This document shows, piece after piece, positions 1-60,835 of a stretch of 64,000 nt of DNA. Source of the DNA: Xenopus tropicalis. Taxonomy: Eukaryota > Chordata > Amphibia > Anura > Pipidae. Made by a program: the position numbers and the translations under genes. Under the pieces are notes generated by a model that made no database searches, was not told the origin of the DNA, and was given only the letters and a program-made list of their open reading frames with translations. The stretch lies in NCBI RefSeq assembly GCF_000004195.4, contig NC_030680.2:7168995-7232994 (forward strand). Direction: 5' to 3'. Position 1 is the first letter of the stretch; each line of letters starts with the position of its first letter.

Positions 1-141
1 TGTGGGGGCGGGGGTGGAAGGGTCACTACCCATGGGGCCCAGGTGACCAGTGGCTTTGGGCACCCTGTGGGAGCGGGGGTGGAGGGGTCACTACCCATGG
101 GGCCCAGGTGACCAGTGGGTGTGGGCACCCTGTGGGGGCGG
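1..141. repeat. 65-bp tandem repeat (end of an array)
   Basis: TGTGGGNGCGG recurs at 1, 66 and 131, an exact 65-bp period, with units about 90% identical. The array is GC-rich and its start lies outside the window. It ends at GGAGTTGATC. Confidence 0.9.
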
Positions 142-1135
142 GAGTTGATCGAAGGAGCAAAGAGGCGTCTTCATTCTCATAGACCAACATCCAAAGAAGA
201 GAGAAGGTCCCAAGTTCACACCTGTCTCTTTTTCCAGCATATAATGGAAAAAGAGAGCGGAACGTGAGTAGCAAGCCCACATTCCCCTTTCTAGTAATTT
301 TTAGAGTGTAAGCTCTGGTGGGCAGGACTCCATATTTTACATTTTACACAACCAATGGAGTGGCACGGGGCAATTTCAGGCTCAGCCCTAGTACAAGGTC
401 TCACAATACAAGCAAATAGGTTTATTATGGGATAGAAACCTCTCACCGAACCAATTATGAGGCTTCCAGCCTGGAGCCCTCCTGATGGAATTAACCCCAC
501 CCACATGTATAAATACCAATATACAAAGCGGAACATCTTGTGCCACAATAATACATACGCCATATCATACGCCCTTGTAAACAATGCACATTTTTTGCTA
601 AACCAATGAGTGTATTTATAGTTCTCCGCGGTTCTTTATTTTAATTTTAATTCTATTTATAGCATTAAAAAAAATATAATTTCTATTGGATTCGGTTATG
701 GGCTGCAAAAATATTCAGAAAACAGGCTCTAAATATAGCGGCTCTGTTTATACAGCCTGGGGGCGAATAAATACCCAATAAGCTCTCCCCATTACTCATA
801 ATACTTTGGATTTATTACAACATTCTTATTTTTTCATTTCCTTTGTGACGGCGCATAGGGAAGATTTCATATGTTGCTATACGCAGGGCCATCATTGGTA
901 ATCATTGGGCCCAATAGTACAAGGTTAGCAGGGTCCAGGGGTTGCAAGTTATATTTCCCTGGGGCCTGCCAACATGTAGAATGGGGTCCTGGGAATGGGA
1001 GTCTGATCAGTCCCAATCAAACCCTGACACATAACTCACCAAAATCCCCATCTACTTCCAACAAGTCCTATAAAACTGCATCTCAGCATCAATTGGGGCT
1101 CCCCCCTGGAATGGGCCCCGGACTGGAACGCCCCA

Positions 1136-1293
1136 TATTGTTAGCTCTTTTGGGCAGGGCTCTCTTCACCTCTTGTATCGGTTATTGGTTGATTTATATG
1201 TTACTCTGTATGTCCAATGTATGTAACCCACTTATTGTACAGCGCTGCGGGGTATGTTGGCGCTTTATAAATAAATGTTAATAATAATAATAT
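1136..1293 (+). mobile_element. CR1/L2-like retroposon 3' end
   Basis: The segment reads TTAGCTCTTTTGGGCAGGG, then ACAGCGCTGCGG and GGCGCTTTATAAATAAATG, and ends in an AAT microsatellite. This is the usual 3' end of an L2/CR1-type retroposon or its SINE partner in Xenopus (from memory). The 5' end is lost. Confidence 0.6.
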
Positions 1294-1385
1294 CTACGCT
1301 AATGGCAGCTAAATGCTTTGGACCTGAATGTTTTTGGATTAAGTTCCCCTTTACTGCTGCCATATTCTAACTGCCGATATCAGCC

Positions 1386-2046
1386 CCTAAAGGCCCCCAT
1401 ACACGGTGAGATCCGCTCGCTTGGTGAGATCGACAAGCGAGCGGATCTTCACCTGATATCCCCACCTACGGGTGGGCAATATCGGGGAGCGTGTAGGTGA
1501 AAAAAAAAAAATAATTTGATCGTTTTGGCCCCAAACGATCGAATTATATTGGCGTCAATGGGGCAGTCGGTTCGGGGACCACATCAACAAGCCAATGCGG
1601 TCCCCGATCCGACTGAATTTTCTAACCTGGCCGATTGATATCTTGCCAATTTTAGGCCAGATATTGGTCGGGCAGGCCCCTGCTCCTACACGGGCCGATA
1701 AGCTGCCGAATCTGTCCAAGGGACCCATATCGGCAGCTACAATCGGCCCGTGTATGGGGACCTTTAGACCGATTTGGCAGATTATCGGTCTGTGTATGGG
1801 CACTAACGACGGGCCAGCCGGCAGATATCGATCGGGCAGGTTTAAGAATTTAAACGGATCGAGGACCGCATCGGCTTGATGATGCCGTCCCCGAACCGAC
1901 AGATGCCTATACCCATCGTTCCTATTCGATCGTTTGGCCCCAGGGCCAAATGACCGAATTAGCCCAATATCGCCCACCCGTAAGTGGGGATATCGGGAGA
2001 AGATGCCAAGTGAGCGGATCTTAGTGTGTATGGCACCTTTAACAGT
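1386..2046. mobile_element. Harbinger-type MITE, full length
   Basis: About 650 bp with inverted ends AGGCCCCCATACAC and GTGTGTATGGCACCT next to TAA/TTA. Internal palindromes include GATCCGCTCGCTTGG and GGTCCCCGATCCGAC. The 3-bp TWA target site and small non-coding body suggest a PIF/Harbinger MITE; the assignment rests on other copies in this window that have matching TAA or TTA on both sides. Confidence 0.7.
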
Positions 2047-2564
2047 AATGAAAGCTGAGGACATAGCAGCCAGGAAGATTGGGGAAAAACAAAGAGACAG
2101 GATCTGGGTCGGATCAGCCGTGTCCAAGCACATTAGAAGCTGATGCATGAAATAGCGGCTCGGCATCTCCGGGGCCCGGCTGTAAACACACAGTACAGAT
2201 GGCCGGGCTCACAAGCAGCGTTCCTCGTGCCTTTGAGAAATGTTCGGAATGAAAGACTGACCCATAAGCGCCGCAGCCTGTAAACACTCATAAATCTCCC
2301 GCTAATTGCGCAGTGCTGATAAGGAGCCCCGGCCTGCTGAAGCCATTAAGCGGTTTTATAGAACAGCACATGGATCTGATGGTGTTCTTCCCAGTTTTAC
2401 GTTACTATAATATCAAATGCATCTAAAGTTTCACATTAATAAATATTTATCTTATTGGCCAAGCAACAACAGGCGGTGTTGTTTACAGCAAAAATGTCTT
2501 TGTCCTTTCTGGTAGATCAGAAGCATTCCTGAACGTTTATCTCCTGTAAACAGTAAATATTATT

Positions 2565-4171
2565 GTGTGCCCAGAACATTCCTTCTCCCTATATCTGTAT
2601 TATGAGGGTATAGCTACTGTGTGCCCAGAACATTCCTTCTCTGTATATTTGTATTTATACATATGGGTAGGGGGGTGCCATAGTGTTTCCCTTAGACAGT
2701 ACAGTATGGGGGTACAGCTTATTGTGTGCCCAGAACATTCCTTCTCTGTATATTTGTATTTATACATATGGGTAGGGGGTGCCATAGTGTTTCCCTTAGA
2801 CAGTACAGTATGGGGGTACAGCTTATTGTGTGCCCAGAACATTCCTTCTCTGTATATTTGTATTTATACATATGGGTAGGGGGTGCCATAGTGTTTCCCT
2901 TAGACAGTACAGTATGGGGGTACAGCTTATTGTGTGCCCAGAACATTCCCTCTCTGTATATTTGTATTTATACATATGGGTAGGAGGTGCCATAGTGTTT
3001 CCCTTAGACAGTACAGTATGGGGGTACAGCTTATTGTGTGCCCAGAACATTCCTTCTCTGTATATTTGTATTTATACATATGGGTAGGGGGTGCCATAGT
3101 GTTTCCCTTAGACAGTACAGTATGGGGGTACAGCTTATTGTGTGCCCAGAACATTCCTTCTCTGTATATTTGTATTTATACATATGGGTAGGGGGTGCCA
3201 TAGTGTTTCCCTTAGACAGTACAGTATGGGGGTACAGCTTATTGTGTGCCCAGAACATTCCTTCTCTGTATATTTGTATTTATACATATGGGTAGGGGGG
3301 TGCCATAGTGTTTCCCTTAGACAGTACAGTATGGGGGTACAGCTTATTGTGTGCCCAGAACATTCCTTCTCTGTATATTTGTATTTATACATATGGGTAG
3401 GGGGTGCCATAGTGTTTCCCTTAGACAGTACAGTATGGGGTACAGCTTATTGTGTGCCCAGAACATTCCTTCTCTGTATATTTGTATTTATACATATGGG
3501 TAGGGGGGTGCCATAGTGTTTCCCTTAGACAGTACAGTATGGGGGTACAGCTTATTGTGTGGCCCAGAACATTCCCTCTCTGTATATTTGTATTTATACA
3601 TATGGGTAGGAGGTGCCATAGTGTTTCCCTTAGACAGTACAGTATGGGGGTACAGCTTATTGTGTGCCCAGAACATTCCTTCTCTGTATATTTGTATTTA
3701 TACATATGGGTAGGGGGTGCCATAGTGTTTCCCTTAGACAGTACAGTATGGGGGTACAGCTTATTGTGTGCCCAGAACATTCCTTCTCTGTATATTTGTA
3801 TTTATACATATGGGTAGGGGGTGCCATAGTGTTTCCCTTAGACAGTACAGTATGGGGGTACAGCTTATTGTGTGCCCAGAACATTCCTTCTCTGTATATT
3901 TGTATTTATACATATGGGTAGGAGGTGCCATAGTGTTTCCCTTAGACAGTACAGTATGGGGGTACAGCTTATTGTGTGCCCAGAACATTCCTTCTCTGTA
4001 TATTTGTATTTATACATATGGGTAGGGGGTGCCATAGTGTTTCCCTTAGACAGTACAGTATGGGGGTACAGCTTATTGTGTGCCCAGAACATTCCTTCTC
4101 TGTATATTTGTATTTATACATATGGGTAGGGGTGCCATAGTGTTTCCCTTAGACAGTACAGTATGGGGGTA
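2565..4171 (+). repeat. 104-bp satellite array 1 (plus orientation, about 15 units)
   Basis: The unit contains TGTGCCCAGAACATTCC, TTTATACATATGGGTAGG and TTAGACAGTACAGTATGGGG at a 104-bp step (2726, 2830, 2934 and on). Units are 95-99% alike, with single-base indels at GGGGG runs. The first unit at 2565 is shorter and diverged. It is the only array of this family in the plus orientation. Confidence 0.97.
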
Positions 4172-4724
4172 CTTTCAGTTTGTTGTTGGTTTTCTTAGTT
4201 TATCCCCTTCAAAACCAACTGTTTATATTCTCTGCACTGCTGGTTCTGACTCCTGTTACAATAGAGCAGCATAACACACCTGGAGGAGAGGAATTCTGTT
4301 CCATTTTTGAGAGACTCACACACACGGCTTTCCAACGCAATTACATTTATAACGTTAGAACCAATAGAAATGTTTAATAAAATGCCTAATAAGTTCAGGC
4401 AGTCGCATTCCATGCTGAAATGATATCGCTAGATTAGAACCATATTAGAGAGGGGACTACTGGCGTGTATCTGTTATCGCATGCGTGTGCTGAGATTACA
4501 TTTGGGAAGGGAGAGCCAAGAAATGTGTTGCACATATTTTATTCCTGCGCTGGATTTGGCTGTGCGGTGTTTGGCAACGCAGCGTGCAATCATGTTGTAT
4601 CGATTAAGCCCAGCTGATGGGCCGGCCGCAAATCACTGTGAAAAATGAGCCGGTTATTCACACGCAGGACGAGAAGCTAAATCCAGCGCTCTGTAATGTA
4701 ATGGTGGGGGTTCCATTTATATAT

Positions 4725-5597
4725 ATACAGGTATGGGACCTGTTATCCAGTTGGGATCAAGTACAGGTACTGTTTTATTATTACAGAGAAAAGGGAATCA
4801 TTCAACCATTAAATAAACCCAATAGGGCTGTTCTGCCCCAATAAGGGGTAATTATATCTTAGTTGGGATCAAGTACAGGTACTGTTTTATTATTACAGAG
4901 AAAAGGGAATCATTTAACCATTAAATAAACCCAATAGGGCTGTTCTGCCCCAATAAGGGGTAATTATATCTTAGTTGGGATCAAGTACAGGTACTGTTTT
5001 ATTATTACAGAGAAAAGGGAATCATTTAACCATTAAATAAACCCAATAGGGCTGTTCTGCCCCCAATAAGGGGTAATTATATCTTAGTTGGGATCAAGTA
5101 CAGGTACTGTTTTATTATTACAGAGAAAAGGGAATCATTTAACCATTAAATAAACCCAATAGGACTGTTCTGCCCCAATAAGGGGTAATTATATCTTAGT
5201 TGGGATCAAGTACAGGTACTGTTTTATTATTACAGAGAAAGGGGAATCATTTAACCATGAAATAAACCCAATAGGGCTGTTCTGCCCCCAATAAGGGGTA
5301 ATTATATCTTAGTTGGGATCAAGTACAGGTACTGTTTTATTATAACAGAGAAAAGGGAATCATTTAACCATTAAATAAACCCAATAGGGCTGTTCTGCCC
5401 CAATAAGGGGTAATTATATCTTAGTTGGGATCAAGTACAGGTACTGTTTTATTATTACAGAGAAAAGGGAATCATTTAACCATTAAATAAACCCAATAGG
5501 GCTGTTCTGCCCCCAATAAGGGGTAATTATATCTTAGTTGGGATCAAGTACAGGTACTGTTTTATTATTACAGAGAAAAGGGAATCATTCAACCATT
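4725..5597 (+). repeat. 112-bp tandem array derived from a DNA transposon interior
   Basis: TTGGGATCAAGTACAGGTAC recurs at 4751, 4863, 4975, 5088 and on, a period of 112-113 bp and about 7.5 units. The left flank TACAGGTATGGGACCTGTTA is the end of a common Xenopus transposon family (from memory), whose interior includes the unit sequence. Confidence 0.9.
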
Positions 5598-5767
5598 TAA
5601 CCAGTTCCCTGATTGGCCCTTGCCCTGCACCCTACCCTGCCCGGGGAGTAGTGATATTACTGTAGCAGATGCGGCTGGGGACTACCATAGAGTAGACTTA
5701 GCAGTCCGGGCCCCTGATTGCGGGGGCTGCAGTATAGTAGTAATGCCACCAAACTCCACGCATTTCA

Positions 5768-53497
<47,730 letters not shown>

Positions 53498-53595
53498 CTA
53501 GAAAGGAAGCAAAATGTGACAACGTCAGGCACTTTGGGCACACCTGCCATTGTGAATAGCCAGATATACCGAATGCAAACCATTATAACGAAGAG

Positions 53596-53835
53596 CAGGG
53601 ACCATAATGTTGAAGGGGCACCAGAATCTGGCTATATTTCATATACTGAACTTACTCTATACTCCCTATAACAGTAACGATCGCAATTGTCGCCATCTTG
53701 GATCCTTTTAGACCATCTTTTGTGTGCCAGTGGCACTGCACATACTCAGTGAACTGCTGGGGAGGAGCTAAGCGTAGAGGGCGTAGGAAATCATCAAGCA
53801 GAAAGTGAGGTTCATCTGTCGGGAAGCTACTTATA
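53596..53835 (+). repeat. Dispersed ~250-bp family, copy 2
   Basis: CATCTTGGATCCTTTTAGAC, GTGGCACTGCACATACTCAG and GAGGAGCTAAGCGTAG match the copies at 10564-10820 (inverted) and 58075-58340. Confidence 0.75.
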
Positions 53836-53891
53836 CTTGGGGTATATTAAGAGCCAAAGACCTTCCATGCTAAAGGGCAGCAGTGGCCTAA

Positions 53892-54277
53892 ACGTGGCCA
53901 TACATTGGCCAATTTAAGCTGCCGATATCGGCCCTTTAGACCGATTTGGCAGCTTATCTGCCCGTGTATGGGCACCAACGACAGGCCTGAAATAAGCTAG
54001 ATCTCAATCAGGCAGGTTTGATTTTTCCATTGGATCGGGGACCACATCGCCTCATTGATGCCGTCTCCGAGCCAATGGCGCCTATTCCCACCATTTTAAA
54101 AGGTGAGTCAAACCACATTTGATTTCATGGTCTGAAAGCTGAAACAGAGAGTCGCTAAACAACTCCCAGGCACCCTGGTATCACATTAGCCTGATATCGC
54201 CCACCCGTAGGTGGGCATATTGGGAGAAGATCCGCTTGCTTGGCGACCTCACCAAATGGGCGGATCTTACATGGCCA
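53892..54277. mobile_element. Harbinger-type MITE, interrupted
   Basis: It runs from ACGTGGCCATACATTGGCC to TTACATGGCCACCT. The middle (about 54109-54183) is foreign to the family and matches 54590-54668, so the element was interrupted by a second sequence. Confidence 0.65.
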
Positions 54278-54814
54278 CCTATAGGCTAACAAAGAAGCTC
54301 AAAACAAAGTGTATCATTTCTATCCTAATTCTTTGATAGGATTTCATTTCTTCCTCAAAAGGTTCTATTACAAGGTCCATCTAAGCCCTGCAAATGGGAA
54401 ACATAAACTATTTTGGCTACTGTCTGTTGCAGAGGCTGCTATGGAGGTGAAAGGGGAGGCCGGGGCTAAAAGGTTGGGGTGTGAGATTGCCAACACTCAG
54501 TGACAGCAGCGAGATAAGGATTCCGCTCTACTGGCAAACATTTACTGGAACGTGATTTTCCCAAGAGAGAAAATCTCATTAATCACCAGTGAGTCAAAAC
54601 GCATTTCATTTCGCGGTCTGAAAGCTGAAACTGAGAGTCTCCGAGCAACTCCCAGGCACCCCGGCATCTGGCACAGGAAAGGGTTAACGCATGTCCTTCA
54701 TTATTAACCTGACCGGGATTCTAAATAGAAACATATAAAGGAACCATCTGCCCCAAGACAGGATCCCTCCCAGGTTAAAGTGGTGCTTCTTGGGGCAATT
54801 TTCCTACCCAAAAA

Positions 54815-55115
54815 ATCAACTCTCTGTGAGGCTCCAGTTTTATTGTTATCATTACTTTTTGTAAATTTCTTTTCTATTCAGGCCCCTCTCCTATTCATAT
54901 ACCAATGTTTTATCCAAACCACTCCCTGCTTGCTATAGTAACTTGGACCCTAGCAACCAAAGAGCTGCTGAAACTTCAAACTGGAGAGCTGCCGAACTGA
55001 AAATGAAATAGCTAAAAAAAAACATACAAATAATTAAAAAAAAATAAAGACCAATTGCAATTTTTTTCTCAGAATATCACTCTCTAAATCATACTAAAAG
55101 TTAACTTTAATGGAT
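54815..55115 (+). mobile_element. MITE fragment, same family as 40600-41063
   Basis: TCTGTGAGGCTCCAGTTTTA, GGACCCTAGCAACCA and TCACTCTCTAAATCATACTA match the right half of the element at 40600-41063. Confidence 0.7.
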
Positions 55116-55208
55116 CCACATTCTTGTATACTTGTTGGCAGGTCCATCTGCACTGGGGCCTGATGGGCTAACGATTGGGGCCCTTTGCAAGATACACACC
55201 TGCTAACT

Positions 55209-55530
55209 TAAGGTGCCCATACACGGGCCGATTCTAGCTGCTGATATGGTTCCCTTAGACTGATACGGCAGCTAATTGGCCCGTGTATGGGCACTACCGA
55301 CGGGCCTGCCCGACTGGCCTGAAATTGGGCAGATCTCGATCGGGCAGGTTTAAAAATTTAGTTGGATCGGGGACCCCCTCGGCTCGTTGACGCTGTCCCT
55401 GAACCGACAGACACCTATACCAGTCATTCTAATTCCATCGTTTGCCCCCAGGGCAAAACAACCGAATTAGCCCGATATCGCCCACCCGTAGGTGGGGATA
55501 TCGGGAGAAGATCTGCTCACTTGGCGACCT
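55209..55530. mobile_element. Harbinger-type MITE, truncated
   Basis: It begins TTAAGGTGCCCATACACGG and holds the family blocks (GGGCCTGCCCGAC, GATATCGCCCACCCG). The right end stops at ACTTGGCGACCTTC without the terminal repeat. Confidence 0.65.
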
Positions 55531-56349
55531 TCGAACTTGGCCCAACTCCCAATAGGTCAGCACTATCCCATGACCAAAGGGAAGGGGCCATGCTTGAAGA
55601 CTTAACTCCCACATGCCCAAACCTGCCATTATAGCACAAATTTTTGGCCCAAAACTATGGGTTGGGTCACCTCACTCCTAATAATGAGTAGTTGCAGACC
55701 TGCTGAGATCACTAAAGCCAACTCAGCCCCTTCAGACTAAGTCAGCAGCTAATTGGTCCATGTATGGGGCCTTTCTGTTGGCCGCCCAAGCAATACCGTA
55801 GGACTAAGATGGGTCACTATAACCCTACGGCGGGATCGGATACCTGTCCCATACATGGATAGGAATATTCTCCATTTCACTCCTTTCCCCATTTATGTTC
55901 GTCTCTCAGTAGGATAAATACAATAACAAACTCTGTATATTCCCTAACAAACCTCGAAAAAAAAAATCCTTTTAACGATGAAAGAGATTTACATAAACTT
56001 CCATCTGAAAACAGGACAAATCTGAACAAATACTGTCGGCAGCGCTGGCAACAACAGCGGTTTCCTGGCTCGGGAGACAAATACGCAAATATTTTTTTCC
56101 ACTAGGATTGGCCGGTATGAGCCCTGTGCGTTCCCAAACCCTCCGTGCAATAATATCAGCTGCCTGCTATACGTTATTACTTGGCACATAGATCATAGTG
56201 CGAATAGGAAAGGAATGGACCCCCTTTAATCCGTGCCAGGCTGGAGTGGGGGTTCCTCTTCAGAGCACTGATTGGTTCCCAAGCCCACCTGGTGTATAGA
56301 GTTCAGCTGAAATATGCTCTCTGTATAAATACACACATATATATATTTA

Positions 56350-57394
56350 TGGGATCCGTTATCCAGAAAGCTCGAAATTACAATTACCCCTTATTGGGGG
56401 CAGAACAGCCCTATTGGGTTTATTTCATGGTTAAATGATTCCCTTTTCTCTGTAATAATAAAACAGAACCTGTACTTGATCCCAACTAAGATATAATTAC
56501 CCCTTAATGGGGGCAGAACAGCCCTATTGGATTTATTTAATGGTTAAATGATTCCCTTTTCTCTATAATAATAAAACAGTACCTGTACTTGATCCCAACT
56601 AAGATATAATTACCCCTTATTGGGGCAGAACAGCCCTATTGGGTTTATTTCATGGTTAAATGATTCTCTTTTCTCTGTAATAATAAAACAGTACCTGTAC
56701 TTGATCCCAACTAAGATATAATTACCCCTTATTGGGGGCAGAACAGCCCTATTGGGTTTATTTCATGGTTAAATGATTCCCTTTTCTCTGTAATAATAAA
56801 ACAGTACCTGTACTTGATCCCAACTAAGATATAATTACCCCTTATTGGGGCAGAACAGCCCTATTGGGTTTATTTAATGGTTAAATGATTCCCTTTTCTC
56901 TGTAATAATAAAACAGTACCTGTACTTGATCCCAACTAAGATATAATTACCCCTTATTGGGGCAGAACAGCCCTATTGGGTTTATTTCATGGTTAAATGA
57001 TTCCCTTTTCTCTGTAATAATAAAACAGTACCTGTACTTGATCCCAACTAAGATATAATTACCCCTTATTGGGGCAGAACAGCCCTATTGGGTTTATTTC
57101 ATGGTTAAATGATTCCCTTTTCTCTGTAATAATAAAACAGTACCTGTACTTGATCCCAACTAAGATATAATTACCCCTTATTGGGGCAGAACAGCCCTAT
57201 TGGGTTTATTTAATGGTTAAATGATTCCCTTTTCTCTGTAATAATAAAACAGTACCTGTACTTGATCCCAACTAAGATATAATTACCCCTTATTGGGGCA
57301 GAACAGCCCTATTGGATTTATTTAATGGTTAAATGATCCCCTTTTCTCTGTAATAATAAAACAGTACCTGTACTTGATCCCAACTAAGATATAA
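56350..57394 (-). repeat. 112-bp tandem array, inverted copy
   Basis: The reverse complement of the 4725-5597 unit, about 9 copies. The flank TATGGGATCCGTTATCCAGA again shows the transposon end next to the array. Units are 95-98% alike, mainly differing at TTTCATGG/TTTAATGG. Confidence 0.9.
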
Positions 57395-58074
57395 CGTGTA
57401 TACGGCACGATCTAAGCACTGATGGGTTCCGAGCAAGTTCTCTGACAGCTGGAAGGAAGGTTTATTGGCGGCACGAGATACGGAGTGCCCGGGGCCAACA
57501 TTCCTCACCGAAATGAAAAATAGTTTGAGGGTCCCGGTTACTGAGGCCAAGCGGAGAATTCATATCCCCTGAAAATCAGTTGCACATTATGGAACAGGCC
57601 CATGGCTAATATTGCTCCCTAACCAAAGGGAAAAGCCGTAAAACCTCTATAATTATCATTGTCTAACTTAAAGGGGAACAAAACCCTAAAAAAAGAATAC
57701 GGCTAGAAAAGCTTCTGTATTTTTTATTGAACTTCGCGGGGCAGGCAATAAGGAAGAAAGTGGGCAAAGTGGCAGTTTAATAGTTACATTATGGGACAGG
57801 GGGGAAACCAAAGCCCTATTACAGGAAGATAAAAGGTGATAAAGTAGATTTTGTTTGTTTCATTACGAAATCCGGGTTTTTTGTCTTTTATAGACAGGGC
57901 GCAGGCATCTTGATTTTTTTTAAAGGGCAAGTCGCACCTCTCTGAGCAAAGATGTATGAGGAAGCAGGTACCCGGGCCAGGGGAATCCTGCTCATCTCTC
58001 TTTAGTTATTAAAGAGGTGAAAAAATTGTTATTTTCTTTTTCCTTTTTATTTCTTCTCCCCGGTTTCAATGAAC

Positions 58075-58340
58075 TTGAAGGAGAACTAAAAATGAATACG
58101 ACTGGAAATTCTGTATTTTATAAATTAAACTGGACCAGCCCAGTGGTGCAGCCGCCCTATAACAGTAATGATCCAGGCTCCCCATCTTGGATCTTGTTAG
58201 GCCATGTTTTGTGTGTCAGTGGCACTGCACGTGCTCAGTGGGCTCTGGGCTGCTGGGGAGGAGCTAAGCTTAGGGGGCGGGGAAATCATCAAGCAAGTGA
58301 GGTCATATCTGTCAGACGCTGATGCTACAGGGCTGATTCT
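58075..58340 (+). repeat. Dispersed ~250-bp family, copy 3
   Basis: CATCTTGGATCTTGTTAGGC, GTGGCACTGCACGTGCTCAG and GAAATCATCAAGCAAGTGAG match the other two copies. It is the most complete and extends leftward to GAGAACTAAAAATGAATACG. Confidence 0.75.
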
Positions 58341-58489
58341 TTTTTACCAGCCATGTAATGTATTGTGACTGTATAAATACTGTATATTGTGACTGGGTCT
58401 CTAAGCTCTCATGACAACAGCCCAAGGACTGGTACAGAAGCCACATGGTCCAACCAAGTCCCTCCTTTCCCATAAGCTCCAGTGAGAAC

Positions 58490-59110
58490 CTAGAATATGA
58501 TACCCAGCAGGCAGTAAAAACCTAGAATATGTTACCCAGCAGGCAATGAGAACCTAGAATATTACCCAGCAGGCAGTGAGAACCTAGAATGCAGTGAGAA
58601 CCTAGAACAGGGGTAGGGAACCTATGGCTCGGGAGCCAGATGTGGCTCTTTTGATGGCTGCATCTGGGTCGCTGCCAAATCTTTAAAAAAAAAAAATAAT
58701 GGGGGGCGTGGCCTGCGCTCGGTGAGAACCTAGAATATGTTACCCAGCAGGCAGTGAGAATGTGTTACCCAGCGGGCAGTGAGAACCTAGAATATGTTAC
58801 CCAGCAGGCAGTGAGAATATGTTACCTAGCGGGCAATGAGAACCTAGAATATGTTACCCAGCAGGCAGTGAGAATATGTTACTTAGCGGGCAATGAGAAC
58901 CTAGAATATGTTACCCAGCAGGCAGTGAGAACCTAGAATATGTTACCCAGCAGGCAGTGAGAACCTAGAATATGTTACCCAGCAGGCAGTGAGAACCTAG
59001 AATATGTTACTCAGCGGGCAGAGAGAACCTAGAATATGTTACCCAGCAGGCAGAGAGAACCTAGAATATGTTACCCTGCAGGCAGTGAGAACCTAGAACA
59101 TGTTACCCAG
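58490..59110. repeat. 32-bp tandem array, interrupted by a hAT-like insertion
   Basis: GTGAGAACCTAGAATATGTT followed by ACCCAGCAGGCA recurs about 18 times. Some units lack ACCTAGAAT. A hAT-like piece lies at 58610-58725. Confidence 0.9.
58610..58725 (+). mobile_element. hAT-like fragment inserted in a minisatellite
   Basis: CAGGGGTAGGGAACCTATGG followed by GAGCCAGATGTGGCTC and an A-rich segment interrupts the 32-bp array. The CAGGGGT start suggests a hAT element. The end is not resolved. Confidence 0.6.
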
Positions 59111-59639
59111 TACGCAGACTCAAGAACCCTATCATGTTTGTTGCTGCTCAGCACCATGACAATAAAGGGGGCACAGCCGCTTGTAAATATGTCTCTGACC
59201 CAGTTTGTCTGCCCTATTTGGCTCGATGCCACCATTCCTCAGGCGGGAGGGGAGAGGAGCACACAGAAGGAGGATTCATTCCGTACAACAGATGTCTGTA
59301 GCTGCCCAGACCCAAGATTTACTGCTCCATATGATGTACTTAAGGGCATCCATCATAATCCTTGAATTAAAAAATTCAAGTTTATCTGAGGGTTTCCTTG
59401 GCATTAGATCTAATGGCCGTCTTATTGGTTTGGTTTCAAAATACTCCCCATGTACCAAAAGCTTGTTGCTGGGTTCAAAATGTGTATTAAACCTGGTGAT
59501 AAAAGAGTAGAACTGGTTGTACCCCTAAAGATCAACTCATTTAAGCACCAATTAGATCTTAACAATATGGTGGTCGTCCCTGCTTCTATTAGTTGGGCAA
59601 AGGGCACCATACAGGGTCCAATAAGCTGATGACTGGGTC

Positions 59640-60835
59640 TGTAGAGGTCCTATAGCTGTTGGTCTATATTTTCTGCCCTATATATCCACAACTATACATG
59701 TACATGGCTACACAGATATCTACCCCATATTTATAACCTTGTAATGGCCCTGACCAAAGCTTGGACCTTGGAGGAGGCCTTTAATTGGAAAAGTGCTACA
59801 GCTGTTGGTCTATATCCTACATTTTCTGCCCTATATATTCGCAACTATGGCTACACAGATATCTACCCCATATTTATAACCTTGTAACGGCCCTGACCAA
59901 AGCTTGGACCTTGGAGGAGGCCTTTAACTGGAAAGGTGCTACAGCTGTTGGTCTATATCCTACATTTTCTGCCCTATATATTCGCAACTATGGCTACACA
60001 GATATCTACCCCATATTTATAACCTTGTAATGATCCTGACCAAAGGTTGGAATGGCCCTGGCCAAAGGTTGGAATGGTCCTGACCAAAGGTTGGACCTTG
60101 GAGAAGGCCTTTAACTGGAAAGGTCCTACAGCCATTGGTCTATATCCTACATTTTCTGCCCTATATATCCGCAACTATGGCTACACAGATATCTACCCCA
60201 TATTTATAACCTTGTAATGATCCTGGCCAAAGGTTGGAATGGTCCTGACCAAAGGCTGGAATGGTCCTGACCAAAGGCTGGAATGGTCCTGACCAAAGGC
60301 TGGAATGGTCCTGACCAAAGGCTGGAATGGTCCTGACCAAAGGCTGGAATGGTCCTGACCAAAGGTTGGACCTTGGAGAAGGCCTTAAACTGGAAAGGTC
60401 CTACAACCATTGGTCTATATCCTACATTTTCTGCCCTATATATCCGCAACTATGGCTACACAGATATCTACCCCATATTTATAACCTTGTAATGATCCTG
60501 GCCAAAGGTTGGAATGGTCCTGACCAAAGGTTGGAATGGTCCTGACCAAAGGCTGGAATGGTCCTGACCAAAGGCTGGAATGGTCCTGACCAAAGGCTGG
60601 AATGGTCCTGACCAAAGGCTGGAATGGTCCTGACCAAAGGCTGGAATGGTCCTGACCAAAGGCTGGAATGGTCCTGACCAAAGGCTGGAATGGTCCTGAC
60701 CAAAGGCTGGAATGGTCCTGACCAAAGGCTGGAATGGTCCTGACCAAAGGCTGGAATGGTCCTGACCAAAGGCTGGACCTTGGAGGAGGCCTTAAACTGG
60801 AAAGGTCCTACAGCCGTTGGTCTATATCCTACTAA
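59640..60835. repeat. Composite array: 130-140-bp units with embedded 22-bp arrays
   Basis: GGTCTATATCCTACATTTTC recurs at about 59809, 59947, 60139 and 60413. Inside later units the 22-bp word AATGGTCCTGACCAAAGGCT is present in growing numbers: two or three near 60050, about seven at 60235-60370, and about thirteen at 60505-60775. Confidence 0.93.

Noticed and set aside
871..1281. 136-residue plus-strand open frame
   Set aside because: Its second half is the CR1/L2-like tail and the first half has no recognisable domain or splice context.
2565..4171. Many overlapping 75-124-residue open frames over the 104-bp arrays (also at 20.4-21.6, 26.9-28.7 and 34.5-35.8 kb)
   Set aside because: 104 is not a multiple of 3, so each frame crosses the unit in a different register and ends at the same satellite stop. 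They are by-products of a stop-poor repeat, not genes.
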